DNA of 43,752 nt from Xenococcaceae cyanobacterium MO_167.B52. Lineage in GTDB: Bacteria; Cyanobacteriota; Cyanobacteriia; Cyanobacteriales; Xenococcaceae. Location: NCBI GenBank assembly GCA_030065315.1, contig JASJDB010000005.1, forward strand, positions 1 to 43,752, read 5' to 3'. The first letter of the stretch is position 1, and each line of letters opens with the position of its first letter. Below are positions 1 through 8,340 of the stretch, in pieces. The notes under the pieces are model-generated. The model saw nothing but the letters and a program-made list of their open reading frames with translations. It was not told the origin of the DNA and did no database searches. Made by a program: the position numbers and the translations under genes.

Positions 1-1425
1 CCTTGGATAGTAACCTTAGATTATCCTAGCTACATTCCTTTTATGAAGTATGCAGTTAGTAGCGAATTAAGAGAGAAACTCTACAAAGCTTTTGTATCTC
101 GCGCTTCTAGTGGAGAACTGGATAATAAACCCAATATAGACCGCATTTTAGAATTAAGAAAAGAAAAGGCTCATATTCTCGGTTTTGATACCTTTGCTGA
201 ATTGAGTTTAGCTCGTAAAATGGCTCCTTCTGTGGAAGCAGTAGATAAACTCTCGGAAGAATTGCGAGTTGCTTCCTATGATGCTGCGAAAAAAGAGTTT
301 GAAGAATTAAAAGCCTTTGCAGGAAAAGACGATTTAAAACATTGGGATACTACCTATTGGGCAGAGAAACAAAAAGAAGCTAAATTTGAATTTAATGCTG
401 AAGAATTACGCCCTTATTTCCCCTTACCTAGAGTTTTAGAAGGCTTATTTGGTTTAGCAAAACGTATCTTTGGGGTAACTATTACTCCTGTTGATGGGGA
501 AGCACCAGTATGGCAGGAAGATGTGCGTTTCTTCCAGATTAATAATGAACAGGATGAAACTATAGCTTACTTCTATCTCGACCCCTATTCTCGTCCCGCA
601 GAAAAACGGGGTGGTGCGTGGATGAATGATTGCATCGGTAGAGCAAAAATGACTGTAGAAGGAAAAACCTCTACTCGTCTTCCTGTGGCTTATCTCATCT
701 GTAACCAAACTCCTCCCGTTGAAGATAAACCTAGTTTGATGACTTTCGGGGAAGTAACTACTCTCTTCCATGAATTCGGTCACGGCTTACAACATATGCT
801 CACTACTATTGACTATGTCGGTGCTTCGGGTATTAACAATGTGGAATGGGATGCGGTAGAATTACCAAGTCAGTTTATGGAAAACTGGTGTTATGATCGC
901 CCCACTCTTTTCGGAATGGCAAAACACTACGAAACTGGGGAAACTTTGCCCGAAGAATATTACCAAAAACTCCTAGCAGCCAAAAATTATATGAGTGGCT
1001 CTGGGACACTGCGTCAGCTACACTTTGGAATGGTAGATATCGAGTTACATCATAACTATCAACCAGGGGGAACAGAAACTCCTAATGATGTACGTAATAG
1101 AATTGCAGAAAACACTACTATCCTAAAACCCTTACCTGAAGATAATTTCCTCTGTGCTTTTGGACATATCTTTGCAGGAGGTTATGCAGCAGGTTACTAC
1201 AGTTATAAGTGGGCAGAAGTTTTAAGCGCAGATGCTTTTGCAGCTTTTGAAGAAGTAGGCTTAGACAATGAATCAGCCATTGCAACTGTGGGTAAGAAGT
1301 ACCGCGATACAGTGCTTTCTCTTGGTGGAAGTTTGCACCCCATGGAAGTATTTAAACAATTCCGAGGTAGAGAGCCTGAAACCGAGCCATTATTAAGACA
1401 TAGTGGGTTAGTTGCAGCATCATAA
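1..1425 (+). CDS. M3 family oligopeptidase (oligopeptidase A-like), 5' end off window
   Basis: Zinc metallo-oligopeptidase that degrades short peptides, normally in the cytoplasm. The reading frame is open from base 1 and already encodes family sequence (PWIVTLDYPSYIPFMKYA), so the ATG at 43 is internal and the N-terminal part lies outside the window. The M3 zinc motif HEFGHGLQHML is visible at about window residue 257, followed by the family's downstream glutamate region (NNVEWDAVELPSQFMENW) and the FAGGYAAGYYSYKWAEVLSAD segment typical of the C-terminal lobe. It ends with TAA at 1423-1425 and faces the ROK kinase gene convergently. The repeat hairpin at 1426-1500 lies between them. Family identity is secure; the exact substrate is not readable. 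Confidence 0.95.
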   Translation, partial: PWIVTLDYPSYIPFMKYAVSSELREKLYKAFVSRASSGELDNKPNIDRILELRKEKAHILGFDTFAELSLARKMAPSVEAVDKLSEELRVASYDAAKKEFEELKAFAGKDDLKHWDTTYWAEKQKEAKFEFNAEELRPYFPLPRVLEGLFGLAKRIFGVTITPVDGEAPVWQEDVRFFQINNEQDETIAYFYLDPYSRPAEKRGGAWMNDCIGRAKMTVEGKTSTRLPVAYLICNQTPPVEDKPSLMTFGEVTTLFHEFGHGLQHMLTTIDYVGASGINNVEWDAVELPSQFMENWCYDRPTLFGMAKHYETGETLPEEYYQKLLAAKNYMSGSGTLRQLHFGMVDIELHHNYQPGGTETPNDVRNRIAENTTILKPLPEDNFLCAFGHIFAGGYAAGYYSYKWAEVLSADAFAAFEEVGLDNESAIATVGKKYRDTVLSLGGSLHPMEVFKQFRGREPETEPLLRHSGLVAAS

Positions 1426-1500
1426 CCTGTAAGGTGGGCGACCGAAGGAAGCCCTAAAGGATACCCCTTCGGATATACTTTAGTGCATTGCCCACCCTAC
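1426..1500. repeat. Nested palindromic repeat between convergent genes, probable bidirectional terminator
   Basis: The outer arms GGTGGGC (about 1433-1439) and GCCCACC (about 1490-1496) enclose a second inverted pair, CTAAAGGATA and TATACTTTAG, around a TTCGG segment. The inner core belongs to the same CCTAAAGGATA family seen at 23033-23062 and 34135-34167. Its position between two stop codons fits transcription termination in both directions. The termination role is inferred. Confidence 0.6.
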
Positions 1501-2198
1501 TTAAATAATTTAATTCCTCCTAATAGCCCAGCTACGTTAGGAACTATTTTGGCATTGGCGGGCAGCTCAAAATTAATCTTCTTCGTTTCTCCGCCACCGA
1601 TATAAAGATAATCATAGTTAAATAGGTGTGCAAGATTAGCGATCGCCTTTTTTAAGCGGGAATTCCACTTCTTCTCTCCCTGTTTATCTAAAGCTTTTCG
1701 ACCTAGTTGTTCTTCATAAGTCTCTCCCTTGCGAAAAGGATGATGACCCATTTCTAAATTAGGTACTAAATTACCATCAATAAATAAGGCAGAGCCGAAG
1801 CCTGTACCTAAAGTCAGGACTAGTTCTACTCCTTGACCAGATATCGCTCCCCAACCTTGTATATCTGCATCATTAGCGACTTTAACAGGTTTTCCGAGTT
1901 TTTGAGAGAGGCTATTAGCAAGATCATATCCAATCCAACTATTTTCTAAGTTTACTGCGGTTTCTACAATCCCATGGCGAATCACTCCAGGAAAACCTAC
2001 TGCAACACGATCAAAGGTTTCTGCTTCAGCTAAAATCATGATGGTGTTAATTACTGCTTCTGGAGTGGGGGGTTGGGGTGTTTTTCGTCTAGAACGCTCG
2101 CTAATAGGTTCTCCCAAACTGTCCAAAACTATAACTTTAATCCCACTTCCGCCAATATCAACAGCTAAAGTCAGAATTGATGATGCAGATTGATTCAT
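1497..2198 (-). CDS. ppgK: ROK-family kinase, polyphosphate glucokinase-like
   Basis: Sugar kinase of the ROK/actin-like ATPase fold, most like polyphosphate-dependent glucokinases that phosphorylate glucose with polyphosphate or ATP in the cytoplasm. The first phosphate loop is DIGGSGIKVIVLD (about residues 14-26). The second is LTLGTGFGSALFIDG (about 129-143), followed by the LEMGHHPF motif typical of PpgK-type enzymes. The length of 233 aa fits the family. The ATG lies 1 bp after the stop of the YjbQ-like gene, so the two are almost certainly cotranscribed. A strict glucokinase using ATP is the alternative; the phosphate donor cannot be decided from sequence alone. Confidence 0.85.
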   Translation of the reverse strand: MNQSASSILTLAVDIGGSGIKVIVLDSLGEPISERSRRKTPQPPTPEAVINTIMILAEAETFDRVAVGFPGVIRHGIVETAVNLENSWIGYDLANSLSQKLGKPVKVANDADIQGWGAISGQGVELVLTLGTGFGSALFIDGNLVPNLEMGHHPFRKGETYEEQLGRKALDKQGEKKWNSRLKKAIANLAHLFNYDYLYIGGGETKKINFELPANAKIVPNVAGLLGGIKLFK

Positions 2199-2199
2199 C

Positions 2200-2637
2200 T
2201 TATGCTCCTGTAATTTGCACTAAAATATTGCGACGGCGAGAACCGTCTAATTCAATGAAAAGAATTGATTGATAGGTTCCTAAAGCTAACTCTCCATTTA
2301 CTATAGGGATCGTTTCACTATTATTTAGCATCATTGCCATGAGATGAGAATGGGCATTTTCTGGTTCGTCTGGTGGAACATCTCTTAAATGTAAATCATT
2401 ATGTAAATATCTATCTGTAGCAGGAGCTAATTTTTGCAGATAATTTTTGATATCTTGTAATAATCTTACTTCATATTCATTAATTGCTAAAGCTGTGGTA
2501 GTGTGGCGCACAAATACAATTACTTGACCATTTTTAATCGAACTAGCTGTTACTATTTCTTGAACTTTTTGAGTTATGTTATGAATATTAATTCCTGATT
2601 GAGTTTCTAGAGTAATAGTTCGATTAATTATAGTCAT
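2200..2637 (-). CDS. YjbQ family protein (UPF0047, secondary thiamine-phosphate synthase type)
   Basis: A 145-aa single-domain protein of the YjbQ/UPF0047 family, which is widespread; some members show weak thiamine-phosphate synthase activity, but the physiological role is unsettled. Family signatures are visible: VFVRHTTTALAINE (about residues 41-54), the DVPPDEPENAHSHLMAMML block with conserved histidines, and GTYQSILFIELDGSRRR near the C-terminus. It sits between a 97-aa unknown gene (18 bp upstream) and the ROK kinase gene (1 bp downstream), forming a compact three-gene leftward unit. The family call is firm; the biochemical role is not. Confidence 0.9.
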   Translation of the reverse strand: MTIINRTITLETQSGINIHNITQKVQEIVTASSIKNGQVIVFVRHTTTALAINEYEVRLLQDIKNYLQKLAPATDRYLHNDLHLRDVPPDEPENAHSHLMAMMLNNSETIPIVNGELALGTYQSILFIELDGSRRRNILVQITGA

Positions 2638-2655
2638 TTTTGTTAGCTGACAATA

Positions 2656-2949
2656 TTACAACCAAGTAGAAACAGACCTTAACACTTCTGGTATTGGGGT
2701 ATCTTCAGTAAATTCTAAAATAGTTTCGCGATCGCCTAAATAGCCCGATTCAGCAAAAGCTAATAGCATTCTGGATAAAGCTACCCAAACTACAGAATCA
2801 TATTCCCAATCTTGACCTCTACCTGTATAACAAGCAATAGACTTTAATGCCCAAAAATAGCTATTTCTAACTACAGAACCTCCCTTTTTATAATTAGGAA
2901 GGTCATTATTTGCAATCAATAAAATATCATCTTGTAGGGTAACTTTCAT
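2656..2949 (-). CDS. Conserved-looking 97-aa protein of unknown function
   Basis: I do not recognise a characterised family. The ATG at 2949 opens a 97-aa protein that is soluble (no membrane segment), rich in aromatic residues in the middle (a YDSVVWVALSRMLLAFAESGYLG stretch in two parts) and ends in VLRSVSTWL. It is the first gene of the leftward unit with the YjbQ-like and ROK kinase genes, 18 bp before the former. The length, normal codon use and tight spacing make it a real gene. The function is unknown. Confidence 0.65.
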   Translation of the reverse strand: MKVTLQDDILLIANNDLPNYKKGGSVVRNSYFWALKSIACYTGRGQDWEYDSVVWVALSRMLLAFAESGYLGDRETILEFTEDTPIPEVLRSVSTWL

Positions 2950-2981
2950 TACTTAAATAGTTGAAAGCTATTAGCTTTATA

Positions 2982-3124
2982 TGTTTTATATACGTGAGTT
3001 CGACAAGGCTAAAAACCACTAAGAACCGAAATTTTAAACAGGCTAGAATACTGATTCTATGTTTAATTAACACCGCAGTTTTCTCTAACTACTAACTCCG
3101 AACTCACGTTTTATCTGTTTTATA
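2982..3124. mobile_element. MITE-like element: terminal inverted repeats flanked by 9-bp direct repeats
   Basis: The perfect 11-bp inverted repeats ACGTGAGTTCG (2992-3002) and CGAACTCACGT (3099-3109) are about 96 bp apart. The 9-bp perfect direct repeat TGTTTTATA occurs at 2982-2990 and again at 3116-3124. The left direct repeat nearly abuts the inverted repeat; the right one is 6 bp away and overlaps the stop codon of the kinase gene at 3120. There is no coding capacity. This is the architecture of a miniature inverted-repeat element with a target duplication; the 6-bp offset leaves doubt. Confidence 0.5.
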
Positions 3125-4055
3125 ACTTACCAGCTTTCAGCATATGATAAGCTATCAACAATTGGGTAATTGCTAAAGGATAACTTTGCAATGTTTCTCC
3201 TGTAGTTCCCACTACTTTTCCAATTTCTTGATTACCTTCTAAACTGCAAAATTGACCTAGATAAGGTACTTCATGGCATAGCATTCTTTCTAGTTCTTTT
3301 ACCTGTTCAGCAGTAGCGTGTCCATCAATTGCTAAGACATCTACAGGCTTACCCATATCTCTTTCTAAACCAAGGCGAATAGCAGATCCCAAGTGATTAC
3401 CTTCGGCATGTAAAATCTGACTCAAATCGGGATGGGGAATGGTGGGACGTAAAATTAACTGAACATTAAGTAATACATCCTTTTCTTGAGGTTCAGTTTT
3501 TGGCGGATAAAACGAAACAATTACATCAGCCCATTGCCTTTGAGGGCGAATATAAGCTTCAGAATCAGGCTCTCTTTTTTTAAGTTGTTCTATAACTTGT
3601 TCATCACTATAACCACGTTTGCGAGTATCCCGTTTAATTTTCCAAGTAGTTCGTAGGGATTCTGGAGGAGCAAGATAAACCTTAACATCGTAGCTCCCTA
3701 ACATTTTGCGAGAAGAATAACCTAATAATCCTTCTACAATGACATATTTACGAGGCTCAATATACTCTGGAGGGTCAAATTCTCCAGTTGTATGATTATA
3801 TATAGGTTTTAAAATTGCTTGTCCTTGACGCAACAAGTCTAGATGTTGTTCAATGATGTTTACATAGTTACAGTCTGGATGAAGAGCTGATATACCCTTT
3901 TCTGCTCTTTGTTTGCGATCATAGCGATGGTAATCGTCGGTACAAATTACAGTAACATTTTCTTCCCCAAAGACTTGAGCGATACCTTTAGTAAGAGTGG
4001 TTTTCCCTGCTGCACTATCCCCTACGATACCCAATATAATGGGACGGTCAGTCAT
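3120..4055 (-). CDS. Phosphoribulokinase/uridine-kinase family protein, PRK paralogue
   Basis: P-loop kinase of the phosphoribulokinase/uridine kinase family (311 aa). Walker A is GDSAAGKTT (about residues 12-20), followed by VICTDDYHRYDRKQR and KPIYNHTTG, both close to cyanobacterial phosphoribulokinase. Two differences from the Calvin-cycle enzyme matter. The P-loop cysteine used for redox and CP12 control (GDSGCGKST in the classical form) is replaced by Ala. The last ~100 residues (DVLAIDGHATAEQVKELERML onward) do not look like the classical C-terminus. The ATG at 4055 has GGAGG about 6 nt upstream. It is divergent from the alpha-mannosidase gene. Ribulose-5-phosphate may not be the substrate; an unregulated PRK-like or other sugar/nucleoside kinase is possible. 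Confidence 0.8.
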   Translation of the reverse strand: MTDRPIILGIVGDSAAGKTTLTKGIAQVFGEENVTVICTDDYHRYDRKQRAEKGISALHPDCNYVNIIEQHLDLLRQGQAILKPIYNHTTGEFDPPEYIEPRKYVIVEGLLGYSSRKMLGSYDVKVYLAPPESLRTTWKIKRDTRKRGYSDEQVIEQLKKREPDSEAYIRPQRQWADVIVSFYPPKTEPQEKDVLLNVQLILRPTIPHPDLSQILHAEGNHLGSAIRLGLERDMGKPVDVLAIDGHATAEQVKELERMLCHEVPYLGQFCSLEGNQEIGKVVGTTGETLQSYPLAITQLLIAYHMLKAGKL

Positions 4056-4159
4056 AAGCCCTCCTTCATAAATATAAGTATAAATTAGACAATTTTAGAT
4101 AAAGTCTCAAAACTTTTTATATATTATCATTCCAGGACACTTGCTCATTCTTAATTACC

Positions 4160-7100
4160 ATGAACGATAATAATGAACGATTAAAAATTACAAGAGCTAT
4201 TGACAGACTAAGAAAACTTACTCAGGTTGACATCATAAATGATTGGTACGATGTTTCAATTGGAAACACTGTTGATAATTTATCTGATGAATTAGTTTTA
4301 GAAGAATGTACGTTAGCATCTGTAAATGAAAAAGGATATATTATTTTTGCTAGGGGAAGACAAGTTAAATGGTTAGTTCAAAAAATTACTGTTGCTGAAT
4401 CCTTGCAAGACTATCCTTTAGCTGGTTTATCTTTACGTTTATTGCTTACCTGGTGGGCGGAAGATGCCCAAATATTTATTGATGGCAAATTAGTCCAAGA
4501 GGGAGATTTATTTGATTCTTCTGCTAGGGTTTTGATTACTGATTGTGCAATACCTAAACAAGAAGTTACTATTGCTATTCGTTTGGTTAGTCCCAATCAC
4601 GATATTGGAGCTTTAATGCGATCGCATTTACTATATGAAAGATATAATTTTGATATTGAGCATACTATACCCGATCCTGGTTTTGTCGCAGATGAGTTTA
4701 GTGTTTTGTATCAATACATCACTAATTTTGAAGGAGAAAAGTCATCTATATTAGATCGTAATCTTAATAGTATTAATTGGGAACTTGTAAATAATGCTCA
4801 AGAATTTGACAATGAGTTAAACAAAATAAGGCAGAAATTACTTCCTTTAAGTACTAATATTAAACAAAGAAAATTTCATATCTTAGGTCATGCCCATTTA
4901 GATATGGCTTGGTTATGGGATACTGGAGAAACTTATCAAGTGGCGCAACGTACTTTTCAATCTGTTCTCAGTCTTCAAGAAGCTTATCCTAATCTCACTT
5001 TTGGTCATACTAGCCCTGCATTATATCAATGGATAGAAGAAAATAATGCTCCTCTTTTTAACAAAATTCAAGATGCTATTAAAGAGCAAACTTGGGAAGC
5101 TTTAGGAGGAATGTGGATCGAACCAGAAGTAAACTTAATCAGTGGGGAATCTTTAATTCGTCACCTACTCTACGGACAACAATATTATCAAGAAAAGTTT
5201 GGTAAATATACTAGAGTTGCTTGGCTTCCTGATAGTTTTGGTTTTCCTTGGCAATTACCCCAGATCTTAAAGCAATGTGGCATAGATTATTTTGTTACAG
5301 GGAAACTCCACTGGAATGATACTAATAAGTTTTCTCATGGTGCTTTTTATTGGCAATCTCCAGATGAAACACGTATCTTTACTGTGATGTCTCCTCCTAA
5401 TGTGACGGGAGTTATGGATACTAACCCCATCACTATGACTAACTACGCTGTGGAATGGGAAAGTCAAACAGGTTTACAAGATATCTTTTGGCTTCCTGGA
5501 GTGGGAGATCATGGAGGAGGTCCCACTAGAGATATGCTACAAGTAGCAGCAAAATGGCACAAATCTCCTTTTTTCCCTCAGATAAAATTTAGTACCGCTA
5601 GTGAGTATTTGGATATTATTAGTGGTTTAGAGGAGACAAGGGAGACAAGGGAGACACGGGGACAAGGGAGACAGGGGGACAAGGAAGACAAGGAAGACAA
5701 GGAAGAGAATAAACTATCAATATGCAAAGGTGTCCTCTTTAGGGTTAGGACGACTAACAACCAACCACTAACAACCGAAAGGGAGGTTTGCGAACCGCCT
5801 ACTAATAATAAACCTTTCGCAATCTGGAATAGGGAGCTATATTTAGAACTTCATCGCGGTTGCTATACCACCCACGGAGATCAGAAAAGATTTAATCGTT
5901 ACTGTGAAGGATTGCTGTATGAAGCAGAGTTGTTCGCAACTGTAGCTAGTTTAGTCTGCAATGAAGGGTTTGTGGACGCACTCTTTTCCCATTATGATCA
6001 AAATATCATAAAAAAGCCAAAAAGTAAACCCCTGCAACTATTAATTGAAATTGCCTGGAAGAAAGTCTTATTCAATCAATTCCACGACATCTTACCTGGT
6101 ACATCTATCCCCGAAGTTTTTGTAGAAGCCAATCAAGAATGGCAAGAAGCCATAGAAATAGGAGAATATATTTTACAGCAATCGTTAGGAGCAATTGCTT
6201 CTTGTATTGACTTACCTACTCCTCCTGTTACTAATGCCAAACCTATAGTAATTTTTAATTCTTTAAACTGGACGCGATCGCAAGTACTATCTATTCCTAC
6301 TGATGGTAAGCATTTTTGTGTTTATGATTTAGATGGAAACTTAGTTAATTCTCAAGTCAGTGAAGATAAACAACTACTTTTTTTAGCTCAAGATATTCCT
6401 TCTGTGGGATATAAAGTTTATTGGATTAGTAATGGTGGTGTAGAGGAGCAGAAATACGAGGGCGCAGGTGATGATTCTGGAAAAACAGAATGGCTTTTAG
6501 AGAATGAATCTTTGAAAGTAATAGTTAATTCAGATACAGGAAATTTAGATAGTATTTATGACAAGATAAATCAGAAAGAAATATTATCAGCACCAGGAAA
6601 TCAGTTACAAGCTTTTACAGATCAGGGACAATATTGGGATGCTTGGAATATCGATCCTGAATATGAACAAAAGATGTTGCCAGAAGCTACATTAAAATCA
6701 ATTCAATGGCTAGAACAAGGTTTAATTAGAAAGAGAATTCGAGTAATCAAAATTATTGGTAAATCAGAATTTATCCAAGATTATATCTTAGAAAAAAATT
6801 CACCTATATTAAAAATATCTACTACAGTAGATTGGCAAGAAACTCATGTTTTAGTAAAAGCTTGTTTTCCTCTCACCCTAGAAAGTGATTATGCAACTTA
6901 TGAAACAGCTTGTGGTGCAATAACACGCACTACTAAACCTCAAACTAGCGAAGAAAAAGCTCAATGGGAAGTACCAGCTTTGAAATGGATCGATTTAACT
7001 GACGAAGAGGAAAACTATGGTGTCAGTCTGGTCAATGACTGTAAATACGGTTATGATGTCAAACCCAATCAAATAAGAATTAGTTTATTACGTTCTCCTG

Positions 7101-7549
7101 TATGGCCCAACCCTAAAGCTGATCGAGGAAAACATCAATTTACCTATGGTATTTATCCCCATGCTCAAGATTGGAAGCAAGCAAGAACTGTCCATAAAAG
7201 TTATGAGCTTAATTTACCATTACAACTAGTTCATATTCCCAAAAATTACTGCCAGCAAGAAGCAATAAAAAACACTCTAGCTCCTGTGGATAAATTTCTT
7301 GACTTATCTGCACCAAACCTCATTTTAATGGCACTCAAACCCACAACTGAAAACGAGATTATTTTAAGATGCTACGAGTGTCAAGGAGAAGCAGCCCAAC
7401 TATCTTTAACTGGAGACTTATCACTAAATATTATCGGCTCTGTAGATTGCCTAGAGAATGAAGCAACAAAGAATATTACTACCTACACTGGTCAGACTTA
7501 CAGCATTAAACCTTATAAAATTACTACTTTCAAAGCAATAATCAAATAG
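4160..7549 (+). CDS. Alpha-mannosidase, glycoside hydrolase family 38, with captured repeat
   Basis: GH38 retaining alpha-mannosidase of 1129 aa that cleaves alpha-mannosyl residues. The zinc-binding motif HAHLDMAW spans residues 244-251, with H246 and D248 as expected ligands. The nucleophile motif LPDSFGFPWQLPQ has D358, and DHGGGPTRD around residue 450 carries the distal zinc histidine. The helical middle domain (LYLELHRGCYTTHGDQKR, about 560-577) and the beta-rich C-terminal domain follow. About 60 residues (490-550), between FSTASEYLDIISG and FAIWNRELYLE, are low-complexity and are encoded by intergenic-type repeats (see the separate entry). The frame stays open throughout. No signal peptide is visible, so a cytoplasmic role is likely. 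It is divergent from the PRK-like gene. Confidence 0.93.
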   Translation: MNDNNERLKITRAIDRLRKLTQVDIINDWYDVSIGNTVDNLSDELVLEECTLASVNEKGYIIFARGRQVKWLVQKITVAESLQDYPLAGLSLRLLLTWWAEDAQIFIDGKLVQEGDLFDSSARVLITDCAIPKQEVTIAIRLVSPNHDIGALMRSHLLYERYNFDIEHTIPDPGFVADEFSVLYQYITNFEGEKSSILDRNLNSINWELVNNAQEFDNELNKIRQKLLPLSTNIKQRKFHILGHAHLDMAWLWDTGETYQVAQRTFQSVLSLQEAYPNLTFGHTSPALYQWIEENNAPLFNKIQDAIKEQTWEALGGMWIEPEVNLISGESLIRHLLYGQQYYQEKFGKYTRVAWLPDSFGFPWQLPQILKQCGIDYFVTGKLHWNDTNKFSHGAFYWQSPDETRIFTVMSPPNVTGVMDTNPITMTNYAVEWESQTGLQDIFWLPGVGDHGGGPTRDMLQVAAKWHKSPFFPQIKFSTASEYLDIISGLEETRETRETRGQGRQGDKEDKEDKEENKLSICKGVLFRVRTTNNQPLTTEREVCEPPTNNKPFAIWNRELYLELHRGCYTTHGDQKRFNRYCEGLLYEAELFATVASLVCNEGFVDALFSHYDQNIIKKPKSKPLQLLIEIAWKKVLFNQFHDILPGTSIPEVFVEANQEWQEAIEIGEYILQQSLGAIASCIDLPTPPVTNAKPIVIFNSLNWTRSQVLSIPTDGKHFCVYDLDGNLVNSQVSEDKQLLFLAQDIPSVGYKVYWISNGGVEEQKYEGAGDDSGKTEWLLENESLKVIVNSDTGNLDSIYDKINQKEILSAPGNQLQAFTDQGQYWDAWNIDPEYEQKMLPEATLKSIQWLEQGLIRKRIRVIKIIGKSEFIQDYILEKNSPILKISTTVDWQETHVLVKACFPLTLESDYATYETACGAITRTTKPQTSEEKAQWEVPALKWIDLTDEEENYGVSLVNDCKYGYDVKPNQIRISLLRSPVWPNPKADRGKHQFTYGIYPHAQDWKQARTVHKSYELNLPLQLVHIPKNYCQQEAIKNTLAPVDKFLDLSAPNLILMALKPTTENEIILRCYECQGEAAQLSLTGDLSLNIIGSVDCLENEATKNITTYTGQTYSIKPYKITTFKAIIK
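5629..5815 (+). repeat. Composite intergenic-type repeat inserted in frame within the GH38 gene
   Basis: A purine-rich run of roughly nine 8-9 bp units (GGGAGACAA and variants, 5632-5710) is followed by a CCTCTTTAGGGTTAGGAC piece. Four exact-period heptamers (ACTAACA, ACCAACC, ACTAACA, ACCGAAA) follow at 5753-5780, then an imperfect hairpin, GGAGGTT with AACCGCC. The same heptamer and GGGGAGACAAGGG motifs occur in the spacer at 40336-40447 on the other strand. It encodes a charged loop rich in E, T, R, G and K. Confidence 0.8.
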
Positions 7550-7592
7550 GATTATATCTAAACTGGATTTGGTATTAGACAAGACTAAATAC

Positions 7593-7648
7593 AATGAACA
7601 ATGAACAATGAACGATGAACAATGAACAATGAACAATGAACGATGAAC
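7593..7648. repeat. Tandem heptamer array (AATGAAC), 8 units
   Basis: Eight contiguous 7-bp units, six AATGAAC and two GATGAAC, begin 44 bp after the alpha-mannosidase stop. This matches the short tandemly repeated repetitive (STRR) heptamers known from cyanobacteria. The reverse complement, GTTCATT, recurs at 40371-40384. Confidence 0.9.
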
Positions 7649-7670
7649 AACCTATCCCTCTTTCATCAGT

Positions 7671-8312
7671 CTAGGAAGAAGAATAACAAAAGTCTTCTTT
7701 TCTACGCTCACTAAGTTTTGAGTTGATGTCAGGGTTGTCACCATGAACAAAATAGATTTTATCAATATCTTCTGCTGGCAAGTCTTTACCTAACTTATCT
7801 AATAACTTAGACTGCTCAAGAAACTTTTCATCTATCAAATCTTGGAATGCTTTAATTTGACTCTCAAAAGAGGTTTTAATCTTTTCTACTTCGGAGGTTA
7901 GCTCTTTATCATCAGCTACATATTTAACTTCCCCAAGCTTCTCAACAACTTTAGCTAATTGCTTTTGTGCTTTTTGAATGGGAGTGTCAACTTTAACCTC
8001 AGTTTTTTCCTCACTGTCTTGTTGTTCTCCTTCGAGTTCAGATTGTGCCTCACCACTTTTTATATAACTTCGATAATCATCTTGACTTAATAGAGCATCA
8101 AAATCTTCACTGGAATAATTACTTGGGACATAGACTTTATTATCATCAGGCTGAGTTTCAACTTTGTTCTGAAAGTCTAATTTATATTCAAAAGGGTTCG
8201 TATCACATTTAGGCAGACTGTTAAACTCCAGAGCTTGATTTAGTGCATCTCTTTGTTCTGCACGCACAAAGAAAGTCTTGCTCTTGTGTTGAAAAGTGAT
8301 TACTTGGGTCAT
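7671..8312 (-). CDS. Acidic, coiled-coil-prone protein of unknown function
   Basis: A 213-aa protein that I do not recognise. I chose the ATG at 8312 (MTQVITFQHKSKTFFVRAEQ) because AGGAG lies about 8 nt upstream; an in-frame ATG at 8345 would add 11 residues (MMKNLYRRKIY) but lacks such a site. The N-terminal ~50 residues look like a small folded domain with aromatic and charged residues. A linker rich in E, Q, D and S follows (about residues 85-110), then a heptad-like helical region (about 115-185, QKAQKQLAKVVEKLGEV and on). There is no signal peptide or membrane segment. It stands alone between repeat DNA and the tRNA gene, with a 9-bp inverted repeat in its leader. Confidence 0.65.
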   Translation of the reverse strand: MTQVITFQHKSKTFFVRAEQRDALNQALEFNSLPKCDTNPFEYKLDFQNKVETQPDDNKVYVPSNYSSEDFDALLSQDDYRSYIKSGEAQSELEGEQQDSEEKTEVKVDTPIQKAQKQLAKVVEKLGEVKYVADDKELTSEVEKIKTSFESQIKAFQDLIDEKFLEQSKLLDKLGKDLPAEDIDKIYFVHGDNPDINSKLSERRKEDFCYSSS

Positions 8313-8340
8313 ATAAATCTTTCTCCTATAAAGGTTTTTC

